From contig NC_084668.1 in NCBI RefSeq assembly GCF_028389875.1, positions 17,689,993 to 17,753,992 of the forward strand: DNA of 64,000 nt. Reading direction: 5' to 3'. The number at the start of each line of letters is the position of its first letter. The stretch's first letter is position 1. A program made the translations under genes and the position numbers. The notes beneath the pieces are model-generated. The model made no database searches, was not told the origin of the DNA, and saw nothing but the letters and a program-made list of their open reading frames with translations. Below, in pieces: positions 48,851 through 58,545 of this stretch. The DNA is from Rhea pennata (Eukaryota; Chordata; Aves; Rheiformes; Rheidae).

Positions 48851-48856
48851 TTTATT
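48851..48856 (-). terminator. CRYBA2: CRYBA2 polyadenylation signal AATAAA
   Basis: It lies 69 bases after the stop codon, so the 3'UTR is very short, as usual in crystallin genes. Ten bases later on the gene strand an A27 tract begins, at the expected cleavage position. Confidence 0.85.
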
Positions 48857-48925
48857 TGCTACCGGATTCAGGTCTATTGCACAGCAGGCCCCGGAGGCTG
48901 CGGGGGCACGCGGCCCTGCCCCTGC

Positions 48926-49073
48926 TCAGTGCTGGATGCGGCGGATGGATTGGATCTGGTTGGTGTGGGCCTGGCTGCTGTATTCGTTGTACTTCTTGAA
49001 CTCGCCGTTCTGTCTGTCCCGCTCCAGCACGTACTGGTAGCCCCTGTATCCTGGGTACTGGTATGCCACCCAC
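48926..49073 (-). CDS. CRYBA2: CRYBA2 exon 5 (Greek-key motif 4 and stop)
   Basis: It begins after acceptor CTGCAG|GTGGG and encodes [13 protein letters not shown] to RRIQH, stopping with TGA at 48926-48928. Confidence 0.96.
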
Positions 49074-51605
49074 CTGCAGGGAGACCCTTCGGCTCAGAGC
49101 CCTGGGCCAAATCCTCCCCCTGCACATCCCCTCCTCTCTGCACCACTGTCCTTCCCAGCATCCCACCCTCTGCACCCCCTTTTTTTGCCCCATGCTGGAG
49201 TGACCGAGGTGCCCCATGGCTGGGGGTGCCAGAGGCAGGGCGGCAGGTAGCATCTCCCCCCCACCTTCCTGGTCCCTGTGGGATGCTGAGGGCTGGCTGA
49301 AGCCCTGTACACCCCCCCCCCCAGCAGGACTCACGCTCCGGAGTTCACTTTGATGGATGCCACCTCCTTGTTGCCCCAGCCCATGGCCTGCAGCGAGGGG
49401 TAGTCGTCGCTCAGCTCAAACTTGTGTCCCTGGAAGTTCTCTGCCTCGTACAGGATGGCTTTGCTGTCGTTGTGGTTCTGCCGAAGGAGCGGGGAGGGGG
49501 GGTCAGCACCCCTCGGCCTTGCCGCCCTCCCGCTCGCTGTGGGGCTGGCCGAAGGAGGGGAGGCAGCAGGCCTGGCAGAGGAGCGAGGGGCAGGGGAGGG
49601 AATGGGAGAGGGGCAAAGCCGGGTGTGGAGCAGGGCAGCAGGAAGAGGGGGAACTGGGCTGTGGGAGCTTGTTGAGCCACTGCGCCCCCCCCCCACCCTC
49701 CTCCAGAGCCCCACACAGCCCTGTAGATCCTGCCCCATAGGGCAACGAGATGTGGAGCCAGGGGGATGCGCCAAGGCACCGAGAGAGGTGTGGGACTGTG
49801 GTGGGCTTTGGTGCAGGGCTGGGAGCACAGAGCGGTGCCCTTCGGCCTGGCACCCCTTGCCGGGACACCCTAGGGTCTCGACAGACGATGCTGCTCCCGG
49901 TGTCCGCGTGCTACCTGAGCACGGCTGCACGGGGGCACCAGGCTTGGGCAGGAGCCCACGCGGCCGGGTCCGCGGCTTCCTCGCCCCCGCCGCCGCCGGA
50001 GGCGGCAGGGCAAGGCAGGCTCCTGCAGGCCCCAGGCAAGCGGTCGGCCCGGCTCTGCGGGGCCTTGCTGGGCGCTGGGCACCGAGGGGTTAACTGTTGG
50101 GACACTGCGCCATGCGGCACTGTCCCCCCATGCCCAGCCCCCACACGCATCTATCTGCACCGAGGAGCAGTCCTGCCAGTGAGCAGTGATCTTATCGCAT
50201 CCCCTTTATTAAAGCCCAAGCATATCTGCCTGGTGATTATTAAAAATTGGGGGGGGGGACCCCGCTCGGAGGCGCAGACGTGCTGGTATTGCAAGCACCA
50301 GCATCTCTGCAGATGGAGCGATAGAGGCCGCGTCTGCAGGGGAACGGCAGCGCGGGCGCCCCAGGCCGGGGGGGGGCGGGGGGGAGGACAAGCCCCCGCA
50401 CCCCCACCCACCCCTTCGGCCCTCCCTGGCACCTGCCCACCGGCTCCTCTGCTCGCAGGCGGCCAGGCTGGGCTTTCGGCTGGCTCCGCCAGCGGGGAGG
50501 GGGAGGCAGGGCATGGAGACCCCGGCCGGCGAGCCGGCTCTCGAGCGCATAAAGCAGCCGGTTTATAAAAGGAATTGGGACGGTGTTTCGGGCTAAATTT
50601 TAGACCTAAAGAGCATCTCAGCGTCCTGTCGTTGCGCAGAAGTGGGAATCAGTTGGTCCATCCCCTGCACCTGCAGCCCCGGCTGCACCTCTCTGCCCGC
50701 CCAGCAGCTCGGTGCGTTCCTCATCCCTCCAGCCCTGCACCCGCTCCGTCGCTCCCTCCGTCCCTCGTCCCTCGGGACAGCCTTGCCGGCTGCTCGGCTG
50801 CTCGGGGCCTGCCTGCGGCGGGTGCCGGCCCGGCACCTCCCGCCCGGCCACGGGGCCCTGCGACTCACCGCGCACTTGATGGGCCGGAAGGAGAGGAGGT
50901 GCTCGGTCCGGTAGCCGCTGTTCCCGCTCCAGGCCTCCCACCGCGGGTAGTCGCCCTTCTCCAGGATAAACTGCTGCCCCTGGTACTCGGGGTACTCAAA
51001 GCCCACCCAGCTGGAAGGGAGAAGGGGAAAGCGCTCAGGGAGGTGGGATGCGGCCCCGGGGACTCGGAGCAGGGCTGAGGCAGCCCGGCGGGGTGGGGGC
51101 AGCCCCTGCCCACGGGGTCTGTCGCAGAGGACGGGTTCTTGCTAGCTGCAGAAGTCCCTCCTGGACGCAGAGCTGGAGCCCCTCTCCCCAGGGCTGCACT
51201 GGTGCCTCCAGCCTGCACCCCAGCCCGCCAGGGTTTCCCTCCCTGCTTTGCAGATGGGGAAACTGAGGCACCGTGCAAGCAGTGCAAGGAGGACGGTCGT
51301 GCAGAGACACCGCGGCAAAGCTGAGGAAGGACCCAGGCTCCTGGGCAGCTCCCGACACTTTCTGAGGAGCAAAGGGGTTTGCAGGAGCAGGGTGCAGCGT
51401 GGGGAGGGTGCCCGGGGCCGGGGCCGCGAGGCTGCCGGGGCACTTACGGGCCAGACTCCACCTTGATGGAGCGGATCTTGCGGAAGCCGCGCTCCATGAT
51501 GCTGGGACACTCCATGAGGAACTCGCAGCGCTTGCCCTGGAAACTCTCTTCCTCCCACACCGTGATCTTGAACTGCCCCAGGGTGTCCATTGGCTCACTG
51601 GTCAT
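48926..51605 (-). CDS. CRYBA2: CRYBA2, beta-A2 crystallin, four coding exons
   Basis: Joining 51605-51448, 51010-50869, 49477-49335 and 49073-48926 (all minus) gives 196 residues, close to the human 197. It is a structural lens protein with four Greek-key motifs in two domains that form beta-crystallin oligomers. A short N-terminal arm ([12 protein letters not shown]) leads to motif 1 ([17 protein letters not shown], to about 53), motif 2 ([29 protein letters not shown], 54-100), a linker [22 protein letters not shown] beginning motif 3 (101-148), and motif 4 ([19 protein letters not shown] to 196). The protein ends SIRRIQH. Exons 3 and 4 are 142 and 143 bases, the family-typical sizes, and each splits between motifs. 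All introns are GT-AG. A 5'UTR exon with a TATA box lies upstream. In human the same gene follows FEV in the same orientation. Confidence 0.97.
49335..49477 (-). CDS. CRYBA2: CRYBA2 exon 4 (Greek-key motif 3)
   Basis: It is 143 bases long, from acceptor CGGCAG|AACCAC to donor GAGC|GTGAGT, and encodes NHNDSKAIL to VNSG plus two bases of Ala. Confidence 0.96.
50185..50240. promoter_or_regulatory. AT-rich motif cluster in CRYBA2 intron 3
   Basis: Within a GC-rich intron, CTTATCGC, CTTTATTAAAG and GATTATTAAAAATT occur within 55 bases. GATA-like and homeodomain-like cores are present. A conserved enhancer is possible but inferred from base composition only. Confidence 0.3.
50540..50625. promoter_or_regulatory. 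Second AT-rich block in CRYBA2 intron 3
   Basis: CGCATAAAGC, GGTTTATAAAAGG and GGGCTAAATTTTAGACC stand out from surrounding GC-rich sequence; the last includes the 12-base palindrome CTAAAATTTTAG with one mismatch. A TATA-like TATAAAAG on the plus strand has no gene behind it. Confidence 0.28.
50869..51010 (-). CDS. CRYBA2: CRYBA2 exon 3 (Greek-key motif 2)
   Basis: It is 142 bases long, from acceptor TTCCAG|CTGGG to donor GCG|GTGAGT, and encodes residues 53 to 100 ending PIKCA. Confidence 0.96.
51247..51360 (-). mobile_element. MIR-like SINE fragment in CRYBA2 intron 2
   Basis: CAGATGGGGAAACTGAGGCAC is followed at the usual spacing by AGCTGAGGAAGGACCCAGGCTCCTGGG, the antisense order of MIR-family elements seen widely in reptile genomes. 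It is diverged. Confidence 0.5.
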
Positions 51606-51618
51606 GCGGAGCGCTCCG
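51448..51618 (-). CDS. CRYBA2: CRYBA2 exon 2 (13 untranslated bases, N-terminal arm and motif 1)
   Basis: Coding part 51605-51448 is 158 bases and ends SG plus CC, with donor CCC|GTAAGTG. The arm and motif 1 are on one exon, whereas other beta-A genes have them on two. Confidence 0.92.
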
Positions 51619-51619
51619 C
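51606..51619. repeat. 14-bp perfect palindrome next to the CRYBA2 ATG
   Basis: GCGGAGCGCTCCGC spans the intron 1 acceptor boundary and the 13-base leader immediately before the ATG. Confidence 0.8.
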
Positions 51620-52085
51620 TGCAGGCAGAGCCCGCGCGTCACCCCGGTGGGTGCCGCCGCCAGCCCCCGGCCTCCCCGCGGCCTGCCTCTGCTCCGGGGC
51701 AAGAGCACGTCCCTCCCACCTCCCCTGGCTGCCGCTGGTGCCAGCCCCTCTCCGTCCCAGGGGATGGGGGACACTTTCCTGGCCCCTTCCCTGGGTGCCA
51801 CGGGATCTCTGTGTAGTGTCCCCCAGGGACTCTCCGTTTGCAGCGGGGGGACACTTGAAATGCCCACGCCCTCCATGTGAGGTGGCCGGTGCCCGGGGCT
51901 GCCTCAGTTTCCCTGCTTCCAAGCCTCTGCCGTGTCTCCTGAGACCGTGGCACTCCAGAGCGCGCCTCTTCCCCAGAGCGTGCACCATGGATGGGGGAGT
52001 GGGGGGGGGGGGCTTCATGTGGGGGAGCGTGGCAGCGGCTGTGCAATGGGGGGGGGCGTTTCGGGGCACACAGCCTGGTACTTAC

Positions 52086-52121
52086 TTGGTCTGCAGGGCA
52101 CAGAGGCGAAGGTGGCAGTGC
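52086..52121 (-). other. CRYBA2: CRYBA2 non-coding exon 1 (predicted)
   Basis: The start is placed about 30 bases downstream of the TATA box. The exon ends at a strong donor, CCAA|GTAAGT, at 52085. The next exon starts at 51618 after CTGCAG and carries 13 untranslated bases before the ATG. Beta-crystallin genes usually begin with a short untranslated exon. Confidence 0.7.
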
Positions 52122-52144
52122 TGGGAGCGGGTTCGCCCCGGGGC

Positions 52145-52151
52145 CTTTATA
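52145..52151 (-). promoter_or_regulatory. CRYBA2: CRYBA2 TATA box (TATAAAG)
   Basis: CTTTATA on the plus strand is TATAAAG on the gene strand. It sits about 60 bases before the exon 1 donor, so a start near 52121 leaves a 36-base leader exon, as in other crystallin genes. Confidence 0.75.
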
Positions 52152-52190
52152 GGCGGGCGGCGAAGTGCCGATGGTGCACAACGGCGGGGC

Positions 52191-52202
52191 GCTGTGTCAG
52201 CA
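52191..52202 (-). promoter_or_regulatory. CRYBA2: Maf-response element (MARE) of CRYBA2
   Basis: The gene strand reads TGCTGACACAGC, one base from the palindromic MARE core TGCTGACTCAGC, about 40 bases upstream of the TATA box. Large Maf factors (L-Maf, c-Maf) drive beta-crystallin promoters through such sites at a similar distance. Confidence 0.6.
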
Positions 52203-53192
52203 GCGCGGGGGGGGCCCGCGCCAGCTCCCGCTGTCCATTCCACTTAGGCAGCGTGGCGAGAGCAGCCCCCCCGGGCCCGCGGGGCTCACAAAGAAAGTGC
52301 TGGGCTGTGTTGGCGCAGGGGCTCAGCGCACAATGGGCAGCGGGCCTGACGCGCCGCTTTCCTTTCTCCCCCCGACAATGTCCCCGCTTGGCCCGCGGAT
52401 TAGGGACGCCGCCTTTCCCAGGGCACCAGGAGCCTTTGCCAGCTTGCCGCTGGCTGCAAGGAGGTGCCAGGGCAAAGCAGGAGGTGCTGCCAGCGGGGAG
52501 CGACGAGGCGCCGACGTCCCTGCAGCGGGTCGCAGGGCTCGCGTGGGCCCCCCAGCTGCCCCAGCAGCCTCCGGCCAGGCCCTGCCTTGCGTGTCCCAAG
52601 CTGGCAGGACACGGCAGGGGCTCAGTGCCCCCAGGCAGGCTGCACGCAGTGGAAGCTGGCTCTGAGCAGGTGAAAAGGGAGGGATGGAGGAGGTCCAGGC
52701 ACAGCCACTGCTTGGCGGCTCCATGTCCTAGCACCACGCGTGTGGTGCACGTCCCTGTGCTAGCTCTGGACCAGGCACTGCTGAGCACATCACCTGCTTC
52801 TAGCTTGTGACCACCTGGGCATGCCCCCCCTCCGGCAATCTGCCTCCCATGCTAGGGAATGGTGCCCTCTCCTCCCTGGAAGGACAGCAGGAGGGGGACA
52901 GCTTTGGGGCAGGACCATGTCCTACCCCTGGGCAGCAAGATCAGCACTGCCTGGGCCTGCACCATGCCATGCAGATATGCCCTGCATCCCCTGCCAGCCC
53001 TGGGCTGGATGAGGCCACATAGGCTGGAAGGGAGGAAACAAGTTCCTGCCTGGTCAGCCGTGAAATCCTGGGGCTCCTGGTGGCAGCATTTCTTGCACTG
53101 TCCCTGCTTAGTCCTTAGTCCCCAAATCCAGCTGGGCAGGAGGCATCTGGCCTCCAGGCAAGGGATGGCCTAGAGCAAGCCAACCCTCCCCT

Positions 53193-53207
53193 CCCCCCCC
53201 CCCCCCC
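53193..53207. repeat. C15 homopolymer
   Basis: Fifteen C about 1.1 kb upstream of CRYBA2. Confidence 0.9.
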
Positions 53208-54374
53208 GAAGGAAAACCCTGGTCCTCTTGGGGTCCTGAGAATGGGATTGGCGTCTGGAGAGAGCCCGGCAGTGCCCGCGGTGGAGGGCCCGGTGCAGGA
53301 GTCGGGAGGCAGAGACCCGGTGCTGGGATGCCGGGCTCTCAGCGAGAGGGACTGAGGGGCCGGAGCAGCGTGGGACAGGGGCCTGGCTTGTCTCCGGGCA
53401 GCGGCGGCACTGCTGGGAGCAGGCCTGGCCCTGGTCTGGCTGCCCCCTGCCCCGGCGGCGCCACCGGGCCGGCTGTGCCGATGCCTCGCGGTCCCAGCAG
53501 AGGGTGCAGCCTGGCAGCGATTGGAGCTGGCTCCAGCACAGGGACACTGGTGGCACTGGCAGGGGACACAGGCGCGGGCGTAGGAAACCCTCCGCTTGTA
53601 ACCGCCTGGGTGCTCGTCGCAGGGGGGCGATGGAGCGGGGGCGCAGCAGCACCCCTGGAAGTGGCTGCAGCCACCTCGGGGAGCAGGGGTGGAGGGAGGG
53701 GTGCGGGGTGCTCCCGAGCCGGACGGAGCCAGGGCAGCCATGCCCCATCCAGCGAGCCCAAAACCTCAGCCCCACCTTGACGGGGGCTAGAGAAGGCACA
53801 GCCCAACTCCATCTGCCCGACAAGGACGAGGGATGCAGCAGGGAGATGCTGTCCTGCTGGCAGCCCCTGGCCTCAGGGGGCCTGGGGTCAAGCCCGAAAC
53901 GCCCCCCGCCCCAGACGCCGGCTGCTGTGCTGTGTGAGCAGAGGCATGGGGCAGTGGGGGGGGGGCGACGCTGCATGGTGCGGGGCACTGCAGGGGGGCA
54001 CTGTGCTATGGGGGGAAGACAGGTAGTTCTAGCCAATACACCCCATACACTCAGTGGGGTGAAAGCACCATGGGGTGGGGGGAAGAGGCATGGGGAGGAA
54101 CCCCCCCACCCAGCCCCTAGACATCCGGACCCCATCCTTGCTGCCGTGTCCTACGCGTGGCCCCCCGGCCCTCCGGCACGTCGGGGCCAGTCGCCTCCGA
54201 GCCCCAGCCCGTGCCTGGGGACAGCAGGGCAGGCGGGGTAGCCCCACCGTGCCCAGCGCCCTTCCCTGCTGCGCCCCAGGTGCTGACGCACCTGCCCGGC
54301 CGGCCGGGCACACCGGCGGGGGAGGCCGCCGGCAGCGGGGGGCAGCAGCTCACATCGGGTCTGTGAGCTGCTCA

Positions 54375-54480
54375 GTGCTCGCCGGGGCCTGCTGCATAGG
54401 CTAATTTAATAAGGGCCCCGCGTTGCTCCTGGCTCAGCCTGTTCCCTGCGCTAGCAAAACAGATCGGGTTTCGCCATGCC
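54375..54480. promoter_or_regulatory. Conserved-looking block upstream of CRYBA2
   Basis: GGCTAATTTAATAAGGGCC and GCTAGCAAAACAGATCGGG form an AT-bearing island in GC-rich DNA 2.2 kb upstream of CRYBA2. A lens or islet enhancer is conceivable; there is no direct proof. Confidence 0.28.
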
Positions 54481-54959
54481 AGGCCCGGGCCCGGGCACGA
54501 TGCTCGAGGCCAGGCGGCCGGTGCAGACCCCGCGGCTGATGGTCCCCCGCCACCGGCCGCTGCAGCTGGCACACGGAGCCGGGAGCTGAGCAGGCTGCAA
54601 GTCAGCCCCAAGGGAGGGGAGGGGGCTCTGCGGGGGCACCCCGGTGCCAGAGCCACGTCTGGGGCGCATCGTTGCCCTGGTGCCTGTGGCAGCAGGCGCT
54701 CTTGCCCACGGCGTCTGGGTCAGCGCAGCAGCCTGCGGTCCTGGCTCAAGCAGATGCTGTGGGCTGAGCCCTGGCCACCTCCCCGAGTCCCACGGCCCCC
54801 TGCCCGTGTGCCCCTGGGGACTGTGCTGTCGCCCCAGAGAGCCGGGGGCCAGGGCCCGGGCCGAGCGGGAGCAGATGGAGCTGGTGCCGGGCCCTGTTTG
54901 CCTTTCTCCCAGTTGCCTGGTGCTCTGTTTGCTCTGGGGATGGTTTCCTGCTGCCAGGG

Positions 54960-55115
54960 CAGAAACAGGTGGCTTTTATTTGCAGGGTCTGGTTGATTAG
55001 ATCAGTGCATCGTCCCCCCCACCCAGCCCCACAGCTCCCCTTTCCCACCTCCATCTTCCCCCAGCCTCATTTCCCTGGGAAATCTTCCTCGGCAGCAAGG
55101 ATGCAAATAACCCCG
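54960..55115. promoter_or_regulatory. Motif cluster with a perfect octamer
   Basis: GCTTTTATTTGCAGG and GGTTGATTAGATCAGTGC are followed by a perfect POU octamer ATGCAAAT at 55101-55108. These stand out from the GC-rich surroundings. Confidence 0.3.
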
Positions 55116-55484
55116 TTCCCTCCCCAAGCATCTCCCCTTTGGAGCTGCTCCGAACGTGGCCACACAAGGCTTGGCGAGTCCCAGGCAAGGGCCACGTTTC
55201 CACCCCCTTGACTCCCAAATCCCATAGCCGAGGGCCTTGCTGGGGCCACTGCTACACCCCAGTGCCGCTTGTCCCCACACACACGCGCAGAGGCAGTCGC
55301 ACTGCCAGCTGCAGGGTGTGCGCGCAGTGGCGCTGCGGGAGAAGCCCCGGCTGCCTCCCCGCAGCGCCCGCTCCCGTGCACCGGCGCGCATGTGTTCACT
55401 GCACGCTCCTCCTGCCCCCTGCCCGCAGCCGGAAACTCCCGGGATCGCAAACAGCCTGGCAGATGTTGCCGGGATTAGCCCCCC

Positions 55485-55512
55485 CCCCCACGCACGCACG
55501 CACGCATGCACA
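55485..55512. repeat. C-run and (GCAC)n microsatellite
   Basis: A run of C is followed by four to five GCAC units. Confidence 0.8.
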
Positions 55513-58224
55513 CCCTGGGCTGCGAGCAGCTCCGTGCTGGGAGGTGCCGGCGAGGTCCCAGCTGCTGGGACTCCCCTGCGCTGGGGCAGAGCTCAGCTTC
55601 ACCAGGCCCCCACTCCCCGCCTTTCTCCCAGCCCTGGTGCTGCAAGTTGCTTTCATGTGTGTCCGCCTGACCCCCCGCATGCGAAAGCCCCCTGCCAGCA
55701 CCGTGCGTGGGGACCCATGCTGCAGGGCAGGCAGGCTTCTCCCCGGTGGGCACCACATCCCATGCCATGCACCAAGGGCAGGATGAGCCCCAGGGTGAGG
55801 CTGCAGCGGCGAAGGGGCCCCAAGAGCCCTGCTAGCTGGGCAACAGCTGGGAACTGCGCCCAAAACGCTGACCGGTCCCCGGGTGCTCTCAATAGCCGGA
55901 GAGGAGCAGGGACGCCGTGGCCGGAAGGATGCATGCATGGGACACCCAGGTTTCACGCAGCTGAGCCCTGCGAGCAGCCTGCCAAGGTGGCCGTCCCTGC
56001 CGCCCAGCTGGGTGGCCTGGGGGGCTCGCGCCAGCCGCGGCTCACCACTGCACCCTCCCCCAAGGACACATGCTCACCCACTACCACCAGTCCAGGCACT
56101 GCCCCGCGCAGCCCCTGCTTGGAGCTGGTTGCCAGCTGCCCACCCCCGGCCTGGAGCATGCTCGGGGCCCCCAGTCCTGCTCCGCTCCTCCACACTGCCT
56201 CCGGAGCAGTGGCCTCACCTGCCGGCTCCCCGCTGTTCCCATGGGGACTAATCCCACCTGAAGGTCAGGGAGGCTCCGCCAGCTGCTCGCCTCCTGCCTG
56301 TGGATTACAGCCTGGGTGTGAGCAGGTGGCAACCACCATGCCCCAGGCCCAGCCCCGGCGTGGGACTGGCAGTGCGACAAAACCCTGATGGGCTTCTCCG
56401 AAAGGGGCCCCAGGGCAGCAGAGCCTTCACCACCTGGGAGGGGATCAGGTGTCCCCCATGTTCTTCATGCCCCGACCCTGGGAGCTGTCCATGGATGAGG
56501 ATGCCAAGCACTGCGGCAGAGGAGCAGGTGTCTGGCACTGGAGTCCAGATCCTAACTCAAAGCTGGTGCCAACCACAGCAGTCCCCTGCCTGTTACCCCA
56601 GACAATCCCAGAATGCTATCCCCAGGGCAACCCTATAGCTAGAGCATCCTGGAGAAACATCCTGGTCTCTCCAGCAGTACCCAGTGCAGACCAGTTCCTG
56701 GGGAGTAGTCCCAGAGCCTGGGCCCTGGTGGGACAGCCGGAGGGAGGCTGCCTGTGCCCCTACTCAAAGCTTGACTTGGATGTGGCCCCAGGTGCATCTC
56801 CTCCAACACATCATGGCATTTTTGGAGGGGTGCTATGGAGTGAGCTCAGCTTCCCAGGTCCCAGCTTTGCCTATAGCAGCCAGGGATTTGCCATGGGGGC
56901 GCATGGTGCAAGGACAGGGGGGGTGTCCTTAGACCTCCAGCTCCCTCAGCCCTGTGGTCAGAGGACACCAGCTCAGCTGGTGCCCAGCCAAGGTCCTGCC
57001 CCACGCAGCTGCTCCTTCACCCCCCCTGAGCGAGCAGCACCAGGTATGACCAGTGGTCCCCAGGGTGTCCCGTCGCCCCCTGTCAGAGCCACACGCCACC
57101 TCCGGAGTGGGACAGGCTGCAGCGAGAGATGTGCAGCCCGCCCGGGGAGGGGGACAGAGGGGCAGGACGCCTGCAAGGGGCAGCTCATGCCTGAGCGGGA
57201 GAAGCTGCCAACTAGAGACTGAGACAGGCGATGGACAGCTAGGGAAGAGAGGACAAGGTCAGTCCTGGCCTTGCACCCGTTTTTGAGTAGATGGAGGGTG
57301 CCCTGGGAGGGCACGGGACAGAGGCAGGGCATCACCCCAGTGCCGCCAACATCTGCAGAGCCAGGCACCTGAGCCGGGCTGGCGCTCGTCTCCGAGGCGG
57401 GAGGAAAGCCTGGCGGGTGGTTTCCCCTCCTCCAGCAGCTGCGGGGCTGGCGCAGGCGGGGGCCGAGCCGGGCGCTGCAGCGAGAACAGAACATCCTGCC
57501 TCGGGGCTCCCGGACGGGCAGCGCAGCACCTGGGCCGGGAACGGCCGCCCCGGCAGCTGCTGGGTGCCACCTGTGGGCACAGGAGGGAGGAGAGCGGGTC
57601 CCTATGCTCCCTGTCCCCATCCTTGCCTTGAACACGGCGGGAGGCTGGAGAGCACAGGGAGCATCAGCAACCCCCACACTGCCACGACAGCGCATCCCCA
57701 GGGGCTCGGCAGCCTCGGGGCTGGTGTCTCCTCGCCCAGGCGCAGAGCGAGCTGGCTGCGCACCGCAGCGGTGCCGGCATGGGATGGAGCGACCCTGCCG
57801 GGGCAGGGAGCGCCTACCTGTCCAGCCAGAGCATCGACCAGATCCGCGGGGCTGGGGAAAGGTGGGAGCTGGAGGGCAATGCTCAGCCTCTGGGGTCCCC
57901 CTGCGCCTGCTGTCCCCACACAACCCCAGTGCCACTTTGGGCAGGTCCCCAGGCCAATCCTTCCAGACGGCACTGGGGTGCACAGGACTATTTGCTGCCA
58001 CTGCCACATCCTGCAGTGAACCACGGCTTTCCCTGGGAATGGTGCGCCACAGCCAGGCCAGCTGGGCAGGACCAGCAACACCCCCAGCACAGCCAGCAGA
58101 AGCACACGCCTCCGCTCACACCCGCACGCTTGTGGGGCGTGCACACACTAGTGCACAGAGCCGTGAACATGGCAGGGGCATCACCAGCTCCACATGTTTA
58201 GCCCAGTGGGAGTACAGAGACATG

Positions 58225-58545
58225 GATACCCCCCCCACGCACACACACACACACGCAGACACCTATGTGGACACACATGCACGTGTGCACACAGACGCAC
58301 GCCACACAGGGCTGTGAATACACTAACAAGATGCACTGACTGCACATCGCACGTCTAACCCAGGGAGAACACAGACATACGAACAGCTGTGCACAGCTGT
58401 GCGTGCACACACATGAACACACATGTGTATGCAAATACACATGCAAATGCATGTGCATAGCCATGCACACTTGTGCGTGCGTGCACACACACACACTTGC
58501 AAATACACATGCATATATTCACACGTGTAGGCACACATGCTGCCC
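58225..58545. repeat. CA-rich microsatellite region
   Basis: Interrupted CA repeats with CACACATGCA, CACGTGTGC and GCACACA units cover about 320 bases. It has no coding potential despite open frames. Confidence 0.85.

Noticed and set aside
50560-50568. TATAAAAG on the plus strand as a promoter
   Set aside because: It lies in CRYBA2 intron 3 with no gene or open frame of interest downstream.
55237-58317. Open frames of 240-380 codons in the CRYBA2-MIR375 interval
   Set aside because: GC-rich, repeat-containing, no domains, no splice-bounded conserved blocks.
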